From the NCBI GenBank assembly GCA_025353435.1, contig JANXQR010000175.1, positions 1-5,893 of the forward strand: DNA of 5,893 nucleotides, in the 5' to 3' direction. A model generated the notes under the pieces. That model had not been told where the DNA came from. It saw only the letters and a program-made list of their open reading frames with translations, and ran no database searches. Positions 1-5,110 of the stretch are shown in pieces. Position numbers and translations under genes: made by a program. Each line of letters begins with the position of its first letter. Positions within the stretch are counted from its first letter, which is position 1. The DNA comes from Acidobacteriota bacterium (GTDB lineage Bacteria > Acidobacteriota > Terriglobia > Terriglobales > Acidobacteriaceae).

Positions 1-19
1 ACGGCATCACTGGCGGGGC
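1..19. repeat. 19-bp direct repeat, left copy (partner at 631-649)
   Basis: Bases 1-19 (acggcatcactggcggggc) are identical to bases 631-649, which encode residues 45-50 (TASLAG) of PRTRC protein C. An exact 19-mer is very unlikely by chance in 5.9 kb. After base 19 the copies diverge, although bases 20-34 can still be loosely matched to the following C sequence if a gap of about 5 bases is allowed. The left copy sits at the window edge, so its true length is unknown. It may be the end of a truncated second C gene lying upstream, a recombination scar, or an assembly chimera. Confidence 0.85.
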
Positions 20-210
20 AACATCGGAAACGCCGGCAGAAGCTCTGGTTGCTCGATGAACCAGCCGAAAGTATTGACAGCGAGCGCTGCGGAACTCTCA
101 GGGCTTGACAGCTTCCAGCTACTCACTTCATTTCCGCCTGCTGCATTAAGCCTTTTGACAACGAGACTGGATGGTACTCCCGGTAAGAACTCACATTCGG
201 GCTGGATCAT
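7..210 (-). pseudogene. N-terminal fragment of a hypothetical protein, broken at the C-gene repeat
   Basis: Read on the minus strand from an ATG at 210 (a TTG at 240 would add ten residues), this gives about 67 residues ending at a TGA at 9-7. The core SSAALAVNTFGWF, preceded by a GGNE-containing segment, has protein-like composition. It reminds me of the N-terminal part of bacterial hypothetical proteins with restriction-endonuclease-like folds, but that is recollection rather than proof. The last four residues and the stop lie inside the 19-bp repeat shared with PRTRC C, so the natural coding sequence seems to be cut at about base 20 and joined to foreign sequence. It is most likely a truncated, non-functional remnant. 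No membrane segment or signal peptide is visible. A short genuine gene is possible but less likely. Confidence 0.45.
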
Positions 211-240
211 TGATTGAGAGTATGCCGATTGGCAGATCAA

Positions 241-498
241 TTCAATGCCTACAGATTCTCGGGGGGACCAGCCTCGCCGATCTCAATTGACACGCAATCA
301 CCAACCCGCGCGTTGATCGCCAATCCCGTGATGGGCCATCTTGGTTGGCATACCGACATTCTGCACGTAGCCGGTAACACGCTCAGAACTCCTCAACGGC
401 TTGTCCGCAAAGTAGACCCGAAGCGGGACTGCCATTCCCCTGCATCTCGCACTCCCAACACCACCTTCAACGGAAATTTACATAGGAGATGTTGAACT
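241..498. other. Leader region upstream of PRTRC C, no recognisable gene
   Basis: A + strand frame runs from a TTG at 214 to a stop at 493-495 (93 residues), ending inside the ribosome-binding site of gene C. It has no recognisable motif, no good Shine-Dalgarno and no ATG near its beginning, and I do not call it a gene. A perfect TTGACA occurs at 287-292, but no acceptable -10 element lies 16-18 bases downstream. The stretch may carry the promoter of the cassette or be leftover sequence from the rearrangement implied by the repeat at 1-19. Confidence 0.4.
484..488 (+). promoter_or_regulatory. Ribosome-binding site for PRTRC C
   Basis: AGGAG lies ten bases before the ATG at 499. This supports the 70-residue protein C start over the overlapping frame that begins ATG at 489, which has no comparable site and a poorer composition. 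Confidence 0.7.
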
Positions 499-711
499 AT
501 GAGCAGCCTGACAGTGAAATCCCTGAACCGCGAGTTCTTCTACAACGGAACCCGCATCCCCGATCCTGCACCCAACTTGACCGTCGAACAAGTGAGAGAG
601 CTACTGACGCCGTCCTACCCCGAAATTGCCACGGCATCACTGGCGGGGCCGGAAGACACCGGAGACGCCCTTCGCTACACGTTCAGCCGGGCCATCGGCA
701 GCAAGGGCTGA
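499..711 (+). CDS. PRTRC system protein C (ubiquitin-like)
   Basis: This 70-residue protein matches the small PRTRC protein C family. The pattern LTVKSLNREFFYNG near the start, the IPDP motif at residues 20-23, a short helix around VEQVRELL (29-36), SYPEI (39-43) and the ending YTFSRAIGSKG are what I recall for the family, and the length is normal. As I recall, the family is grouped with prokaryotic ubiquitin-like proteins. The last residue here is a glycine, as expected if the C-terminus is activated and conjugated, though the classical Gly-Gly is absent. Its likely partners are the E1-like ThiF protein and the E2-like protein B downstream, which would adenylate and carry it. It is probably a soluble cytoplasmic protein. 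Codons 45-50 correspond to the 19-bp repeat found again at the window start. Family assignment is strong; a conjugation role is inference from family and neighbours. Confidence 0.88.
   Translation: MSSLTVKSLNREFFYNGTRIPDPAPNLTVEQVRELLTPSYPEIATASLAGPEDTGDALRYTFSRAIGSKG
631..649. repeat. 19-bp direct repeat, right copy, inside gene C
   Basis: This is the copy within an intact gene C, encoding residues 45-50. It is identical to bases 1-19. Because this copy lies in an uninterrupted family member it is probably the original, and the left copy is the derived or second one. Confidence 0.85.
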
Positions 712-821
712 GAGAGGCGCTTTCCACGGCATCTCGACTCTACGCTTCCCTTTGCGCCAGTGCGACCTGTGCACCGCAAGGAGATGGTCGCTCCGGAATC
801 ATCGAAACAAGGCGGCACATC

Positions 822-1040
822 ATGAAGAACAGCAAAGCCGATCAGACCCACCTTCTCGCGGAACTCCGTCGGCTTGAGAGCAAGCCGCCCAAGAGAGCCA
901 ACCGGCTCGTCGCGAGGCATTTGAAATGCGAAGAGTCACAAAGCCTGGCGCACGCCGTCGCGGAAGCGGCCAGGAGATCGTCATCCGGCACGATGCGCGT
1001 TCTCGAAGCCCCAAGCGAACTGCTGCCGCCACTGATATAG
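822..1040 (+). CDS. Small unrecognised frame between C and F, or displaced N-terminus of F
   Basis: An ATG at 822, nine bases after a modest AAGG (809-812), opens a 72-residue frame ending at TAG 1038-1040. The product starts Lys-rich, then has a helix-prone stretch (SLAHAVAEAARR, about residues 43-54) and ends APSELLPPLI. Its composition is more protein-like than the overlapping start of F, which in its own frame encodes an unusually Arg-rich string. It overlaps F by 115 bases in a different frame. There are two readings: a separate small gene coupled to F, or the real beginning of F separated by a frameshift somewhere near 1020-1040 (a net -1 or +2 shift would join them). I recognise no family. 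That it is coding rests only on composition and a plausible start. Confidence 0.4.
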   Translation: MKNSKADQTHLLAELRRLESKPPKRANRLVARHLKCEESQSLAHAVAEAARRSSSGTMRVLEAPSELLPPLI

Positions 1041-2053
1041 CGCTGCTGGGACAGGGGTGCGGGGAAACCCTTCCGTCCCTCCGCCGCATTCCTGCAAGCT
1101 ATTGCCTGGAGACAAACGGCGAGCGCCTCTACCGCCTGTGCCTGGCGCTGGTGGAGCGGAATCTCGCCGACGCGGATCTTTGGCAAAAAAGCGGCAACGT
1201 CGCTGTGGTCTTCGCGCGAAGCGCCATCCAGCAGCTGATTGAAGAGTTCTCCGGCGGCGCGCTCACAGACAAGATCGACTATTGCTTCGAAGTCAGGGAC
1301 GACCTTGGGACAGGATATTGGCGGGGCGGAGATCTTGGCGAAGGCAAGCTGATGGCTGCGTTCGAACTCCAGGCCTGCGGCTACCTCAAGATAGGAGCCG
1401 CACTGGACGCGCTCGAAGTCAAGGAGCGATTCCTCGGAGCGGCATTCTACTATCTGTTGCGGAGTTCGCTCTATCGGCGGATACGGATCTACGACCATAC
1501 GGATGCCGAGTGCTACAACGAACAGCTGCATGAGTGGATGGAGCAGGAAGAACCAGAGAGCCGGGACGCGTATGAGTTCCCGCCCGTCGAAGAGGCGATC
1601 CCAGAACCCGTCAGAACCGCGAAGGACTGGACATATCCCAGCGCACGAAGGCTGCTGCGAAGGCATCTTCAAGGGCCACATTCCCTGTGGATTCAGAAGC
1701 TGTTGACACTTCATCGGCTGTCTCGGTTGAAGGGCCAGGTCATGCGCTTCGAAGGAGAGTACGACGATCCGCCGGTGCCGAGCTTGTTGCTGGTCTTCCG
1801 TGAGAATGATGCGATTCAAGCCTGCTTCGATCATGAGTCGGAACGCTATAACGAGACCACCAATGAGCCGTCCTGCGCGGTCTGCTTTCGGCCGGAGGTC
1901 GGCGAAGAGTTTGAGGCGGCAATTCGTACTATGGCGATTTTTCTCAGGGTCAACATGGAACTGGCCGGTCTGATCACCCTGCTCAACGACATGGAGGAGA
2001 AGCATGCAGGTCAACGTGAGCATCGGACAGAACCATCGCTTCGCGCTGCGTGA
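926..2053 (+). CDS. PRTRC system protein F
   Basis: The frame gives 375 residues from ATG 926, which has a GAGG (914-917) eight bases upstream. Family-like segments are LPSLRRIP (about 49-56), a YEFPPVEEAIPEP stretch around residue 215, and a C-terminal domain with DDPPVPSLLLVF (about 278-289) followed by ENDAIQACFDHESERYNE. These, plus the position after C and before B, identify PRTRC protein F. The molecular function of the family is unknown to me, and I see no catalytic motif, signal peptide or membrane span. The first 35 or so residues (MRRVTKPGARRRGSG...) are very basic and unlike the rest. They may be out-of-frame sequence, with the true N-terminus in the frame starting at 822. The C-terminus overlaps B by 50 bases, so its last 16 or so residues may be an extension beyond the conserved domain. 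Protein A would usually be expected between F and B and is absent here. Confidence 0.75.
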   Translation: MRRVTKPGARRRGSGQEIVIRHDARSRSPKRTAAATDIALLGQGCGETLPSLRRIPASYCLETNGERLYRLCLALVERNLADADLWQKSGNVAVVFARSAIQQLIEEFSGGALTDKIDYCFEVRDDLGTGYWRGGDLGEGKLMAAFELQACGYLKIGAALDALEVKERFLGAAFYYLLRSSLYRRIRIYDHTDAECYNEQLHEWMEQEEPESRDAYEFPPVEEAIPEPVRTAKDWTYPSARRLLRRHLQGPHSLWIQKLLTLHRLSRLKGQVMRFEGEYDDPPVPSLLLVFRENDAIQACFDHESERYNETTNEPSCAVCFRPEVGEEFEAAIRTMAIFLRVNMELAGLITLLNDMEEKHAGQREHRTEPSLRAA

Positions 2054-2744
2054 GGCCCTGCTGATCTATCGGTCGACGGAACACCAGCACGGCCATTTTG
2101 GAAATACATTCATAACTCACCACGAAGTAAACGCAGACAATCGCGCCAAGCAACCGACGCTCGGTCCGGCAAAGGCGCTTACCATCGAGTTTGTTCAGTC
2201 GCTGGTCCAGGCCTTGAGAGGCCGGGTGCAGGCGGAGTTTCTGCCCGAGAGCGTGTGCGCGCGCACCGAGCGGCTGATTGCCTGGTGGACGCCGCCACAG
2301 AAACGCCCGATGTTCTTCGGAACGACGCAAGGCGACATGGCCGGAATGAATGGCGCGATCTTCCCGCAGCCCGCTCTCGTCTGGCTAGCGAGGGATCACT
2401 CGCTCTCGATCCGCGCGCTCAAGGAGAATCGCCGCCCCACAGCCGATACCAAGCTCTGTGTGGCTCCCTACTGGAATGTGTACGACACGGGAAGCATCTG
2501 CCTGGGATCGATGCGGGCGCCCGATGCCTCCACCGTCGCCTCCATTCCCCAATGGGAACAGAGCTTCTATGAAAGCGAGTTCACGCACGGCAACGTGGGA
2601 AGGTTGACGCGGCATCCAGGCGGCTTCGAGGGGTTGTGGAAGGAACTCGTCGGCAAAGAGGAGTTTCCCATCGAATCCTTGATTGAGTTGCCGGAAACTG
2701 TGGGGGAGTTCTTGTCTGGAAAGAGGCGCGGTCATGATCACTGA
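2004..2744 (+). CDS. PRTRC system protein B (E2-like fold)
   Basis: This 246-residue protein starts at ATG 2004, five to six bases after a strong GGAGGA (1993-1998), which decides the start inside the end of F. Family features are an N-terminal LREALLIYR strand (15-23) with FITHHEV (36-42), WWTPPQKRPMFF (94-105), FPQPALVWLA (120-129), APYWNVYDTGSICLGSM (154-170) and FYESEFTHGN (188-197). The family corresponds to the prokaryotic E2-like group (Prok-E2_D type) linked with E1-like proteins. Cys166 in the GSICLG motif is the candidate thioester-forming residue, and the classical E2 His is reported absent in the group. It would accept the Ubl-like protein C from ThiF. It overlaps ThiF by 11 bases and so is probably translationally coupled. 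Identity is firm; the conjugation activity is inferred. Confidence 0.88.
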   Translation: MQVNVSIGQNHRFALREALLIYRSTEHQHGHFGNTFITHHEVNADNRAKQPTLGPAKALTIEFVQSLVQALRGRVQAEFLPESVCARTERLIAWWTPPQKRPMFFGTTQGDMAGMNGAIFPQPALVWLARDHSLSIRALKENRRPTADTKLCVAPYWNVYDTGSICLGSMRAPDASTVASIPQWEQSFYESEFTHGNVGRLTRHPGGFEGLWKELVGKEEFPIESLIELPETVGEFLSGKRRGHDH

Positions 2745-3543
2745 ACACGCTCTCACGAAATCGTGCCGCAGAGGGCAGCCGCTCCGTGTGCTGATTGTCG
2801 GCGCCGGAGGCAACGGCAGCGCGGTCTTGCTGGGCCTGCCCTATCTCCATCAGGCGATGAAGGTGTGGGGCCATGCAGGAGGTCTCCACGTGATACTGGT
2901 GGACGGCGATCCGGTCTCAGAAACCAACTGTGTCCGCCAGCCGTTTGCCGCGGCCGATGTCGGACTGAACAAGGCCGTTGTCCTGATCAACCGAGTCAAT
3001 CTCTTCTGGGGCCTTAGGTGGCAGGCGCACCCGGAACACTTTCATAAGGATTCGCTGAGAAACAATTCGGCAGGCCCTCACCTGGTTATCGGCTGTGTCG
3101 ATACGCGGGCGGCGCGGCAGGCCATCCTGTCCGTAGTCACCCGAGCGAATGACAGCACCCTCTACTGGCTTGATCTTGGCAATAACGCAAGCAGCGGTCA
3201 GTATGTGCTCGGCCAACCGTTGAACGCCGCAAACCGCCGCAACGCGGTCCGGCTGCGAACCGTTGCGGAACTCTATCCGGAGATCGCGGACGCAGAAGCC
3301 GGCGAAGACCCGTTGCCCACCTGCAGCGCCGCTGAGGCACTCGAACGGCAGGAGCCATTCATCAATCAGGTGTTGGCGACAAGCGCACTCGCCATGCTGG
3401 CGAGGCTCTTTCGCTACGGCTCTCTCACCCATCACGGCGCTTTTTACAATGCTTCAACAGGTCGCATGAGTGTATTGGGCGTCGATCCAGGTCTTTGGAA
3501 AAAGATCCAGAAGCGTACTCGCAAACATTCGCTGGCCAGGTAA
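2734..3543 (+). CDS. PRTRC ThiF family protein (E1-like adenylating enzyme)
   Basis: This 269-residue protein has a Rossmann-type nucleotide-binding loop GAGGNGS at residues 23-29 and VDGDPV (56-61) with the acidic residues expected to hold ribose and Mg-ATP. TNCVRQ (64-69), the conserved Lys80 after a Gly-Leu-Asn, and GCVDTRAAR (120-128) with Asp123 complete the E1/ThiF/MoeB core. A Cys197 in LPTCSAAEAL is a candidate catalytic cysteine for thioester transfer. The paired CxxC zinc sites of MoeB/ThiF enzymes are absent. I chose ATG 2734 because AAGAGG (2721-2726) lies seven bases upstream and because it overlaps the end of B by only 11 bases. An upstream ATG at 2683 would add 17 unrelated residues. 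Its probable job is to adenylate the C-terminus of protein C and pass it to B. The fold is certain; the substrate is inferred from context. Confidence 0.9.
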   Translation: MITEHALTKSCRRGQPLRVLIVGAGGNGSAVLLGLPYLHQAMKVWGHAGGLHVILVDGDPVSETNCVRQPFAAADVGLNKAVVLINRVNLFWGLRWQAHPEHFHKDSLRNNSAGPHLVIGCVDTRAARQAILSVVTRANDSTLYWLDLGNNASSGQYVLGQPLNAANRRNAVRLRTVAELYPEIADAEAGEDPLPTCSAAEALERQEPFINQVLATSALAMLARLFRYGSLTHHGAFYNASTGRMSVLGVDPGLWKKIQKRTRKHSLAR

Positions 3544-3596
3544 AAGGAACAATAGGAATCAAATCCAAAGTTTCATTCTCACAGGAAGGTGAATCC

Positions 3597-4148
3597 ATGT
3601 TCAAAGAACTGGGTCCGCTGCTTCGGCAGAGGACCGTTGTCCTTATCCTGACGCGTTTAGAGGACGACACGATCCGCGTCAACGTCATTCCCCGCAAGCT
3701 CAGCGAAAGCGAAAACGACGCGCTCGCCACTCCTCTTAGCGTGGCTGGCACGGCTGAAGATCTTGACGCCGAGCTGCCTTCCGCGCTGGTCCAGTTTGTC
3801 GGCGCCCATCTCGAGCTGAGAAACACGCTTGAAACCGCCAAGGAACAGATGGCCGCGGCAGCCAAGGCCGCAAAGGCGGAGGCCCGTTCGAAGGTGACAC
3901 CGAAGACTGCGCCGGTCCGGACAGAGCCTGCGGGGACTGAGACAAAGAAGCCCGCGGACGCGGCGCCCAAGCCTGCAGAGCCCAGGAAACAGGAGCCGGC
4001 ACGCAATGCCAGCCTCTTTGACATTGGACCGTCGTCGGAGTCAGCTCCCTTATCCGTGTCGGAGGCGGACGAAGAAGAGGAGATTCTTGCCGAAGCCGAA
4101 GAAGATGAGCCAGCGGATGAGATCGACGGCTTGGACGAGGCCGCGTAA
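3597..4148 (+). CDS. PRTRC system protein E
   Basis: ATG 3597 is preceded by AGGAAGG (3583-3589) and gives 183 residues. The conserved N-terminal part, MFKELGPLLRQRTVVLILTRLEDDTIRVNVIPRK broken into strands, matches protein E, as does the LPSALVQFVGAH segment (59-71). Residues 80-100 form an Ala/Lys helix, 101-135 are Pro/Ala/Lys-rich and probably disordered, and the tail from about 157 is highly acidic (runs of Glu and Asp). Its function is unknown; a low-complexity linker and an acidic tail suggest a protein- or DNA-mimic interaction surface, but this is speculative. The in-frame extension back to 3495 overlaps ThiF and lacks a ribosome-binding site. In cassettes I know, E is placed before C, so its position after ThiF is unusual. 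Confidence 0.82.
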   Translation: MFKELGPLLRQRTVVLILTRLEDDTIRVNVIPRKLSESENDALATPLSVAGTAEDLDAELPSALVQFVGAHLELRNTLETAKEQMAAAAKAAKAEARSKVTPKTAPVRTEPAGTETKKPADAAPKPAEPRKQEPARNASLFDIGPSSESAPLSVSEADEEEEILAEAEEDEPADEIDGLDEAA

Positions 4149-4240
4149 GAGGACTATCCCAGTCCACATCGAGAACGCTAGAAGGAACGTTCGTTTGCGC
4201 AATCAGTCTCAGCGCACACTCGTAATCGACCCAGTTATCT
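4149..4240. other. Convergent gap with weak hairpins
   Basis: Between the stop of E and the stop of the minus-strand gene lies a stretch of 92 bases. A 5-bp stem GGACT/AGTCC (4151-4155 with 4161-4165, five-base loop) sits three bases after the E stop. A second weak stem is TGCGC/GCGCA (4196-4200 with 4212-4216). Neither is followed by a T run on either strand, so an intrinsic terminator is not demonstrated, although a terminator would be expected between converging genes. Confidence 0.3.
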
Positions 4241-4961
4241 TCACGATGCCGGGTTCGAGGTGAGTAGCTCTTTGGCTTTCTCAATCCAGGCGTTACGTTC
4301 AATCGCTGTCTTGAAGCCAGGATGGCCTGTGTGGAGGACCGGCGGGCGTCCTCGCGACGACTGCAGAAACCAGAAGGGCTTTCCAACAGCGGACCCCTTC
4401 TCCCAACGGTTCTTTGGTACAAAGACCGCATCTACGATGCAATTCAATTCATCGTTTCCGGTGACAATAAATACAAGGTCGGGCTTGTACTCCTGTATCT
4501 CCGCCTGAAGGGTATTCTCAGCCAACTTCTCTTGAGCCTTCAAGAATGGGCCCCAAGGGTTTATTGGCTTGCTCTCATCTGGAGGGCGGCAGACGCCAAT
4601 TTTTTGCTGCATTGGTCCAAATCACTGAGGCACCCCTGGCTAGAGATCGGTACAAGACCCAAAACGAAGATCGGTGGTTGTTCGCGTAATATTCCAGAAA
4701 GTCGCGGGTCGCTTCCTCGCGTTCTTCTATGCGTTCAGAAATAGGCTTGTTCTTTGCTCCGTCAAAACTATCCATGTACCAACTCTGATGGGTCGCTTTG
4801 CCCACCAACAGAATTGTTGGTCTCGATCTCACCTTTCCTGAGTCTGGATGAAGAGAAAAGAACGGTGCAGCCAAGCAAATGTGGGGCCACGCGATGGTTG
4901 AGTGCATCTCATCCCACTTGGTCAACCACTGCTCTTGAAGCTGCTTGAGGCGCATTGACAT
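4241..4961 (-). pseudogene. Uracil-DNA-glycosylase-superfamily-like gene, split by a one-base frameshift
   Basis: Two minus-strand frames join into one protein. The upstream part runs from ATG 4961 (GGAAAGGA just before it; an in-frame ATG at 5087 is possible) to a TGA at 4577-4575. The downstream part carries on in another frame to TGA 4243-4241. Reading the A6 run at 4605-4600 as A5 restores IWTNAAKIGVC and a 239-residue product. Features are ILLVGKATHQSW (about 50-61, motif-1-like), SSFWVLYRSLA (98-108), PWGPFLKAQ (135-143), PDLVFIVTGND (160-170) and LHTGHPGF (209-216, resembling the HP-containing motif 2 of uracil-DNA glycosylases). Catalytic competence cannot be judged, since the motif-1 Asp/Asn is not obvious. 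Base composition is visibly lower in G+C than in the cassette, and the gene opposes it, so it looks like inserted cargo. It may be a decayed gene or an intact one with a sequencing error. Confidence 0.6.
4600..4605 (-). other. Homopolymer A6 (T6 on +) at the frame break
   Basis: The frame change in the glycosylase-like gene maps to this run. Removing one A on the coding strand rejoins the frames. The codons GCA AAA AAT form an A_AAA_AAT heptamer, but -1 slippage there would lead to the wrong frame. A +1 shift, or loss of one A by transcript slippage, is needed. Confidence 0.65.
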
Positions 4962-5110
4962 TCGTCCTTTCCGCTCTGCCAGCCCATCTGGAGTTTGAAT
5001 CGCGCGCTCCAATCGATCACAGCAATCCAGAGGACCACCAAGCTCCAGCTCTCTATCGTACTTGACCGGAAGTCCACTCCTGCACATTTCAAACCCATTG
5101 AGGACATTTC
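4962..5110. other. Divergent spacer between the glycosylase-like gene and the AAA+ gene
   Basis: These 149 bases lie between two divergent starts if ATG 4961 is correct. If the minus-strand gene starts at 5087, most of the stretch would encode 42 extra residues that look unlike a conserved N-terminus. A TGAGGA (5099-5104) is the ribosome-binding site for the + strand gene at 5111. A TTGACC at 5062-5067 has no good -10 partner. No promoter can be asserted on either strand. Confidence 0.4.

Noticed and set aside
287..315. TTGACA as a promoter -35 box
   Set aside because: No TATAAT-like hexamer occurs at 16-18 bases downstream; a single box is not enough.
489..821. ATG at 489 as a gene start overlapping C
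   Set aside because: The frame has no good ribosome-binding site and unnatural composition until after 822, and C in the other frame is a clear family member.
842..2023. A 393-residue open frame on the minus strand, antisense to F
   Set aside because: It lies wholly opposite F, whose frame carries family motifs. The antisense product has no recognisable domain and looks like a by-product of GC-biased codon use.
2917..3435. A 172-residue minus-strand frame opposite ThiF
   Set aside because: Antisense shadow of a clear E1-like gene, with no motif or ribosome-binding site of its own.
3425..4024. A Ser/Ala-rich minus-strand frame opposite E
   Set aside because: Its composition is explained by the Ala/Lys/Pro-rich coding sequence of E on the other strand.
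4149..4240. Intrinsic terminator between E and the minus-strand gene
   Set aside because: Stems are only five base pairs and no T tract follows on either strand.
4149..4250. Minus-strand frame with protein-like text (DNWVDYECALRLIAQ) after the glycosylase-like stop
   Set aside because: It runs into the antisense of E with no start, ribosome-binding site or recognisable family. It could be a gene remnant, but there is too little to call.
4241..4265. GGTTCGAG resembling a tRNA T-loop
   Set aside because: No pairing T stem, acceptor stem or anticodon arm surrounds it.
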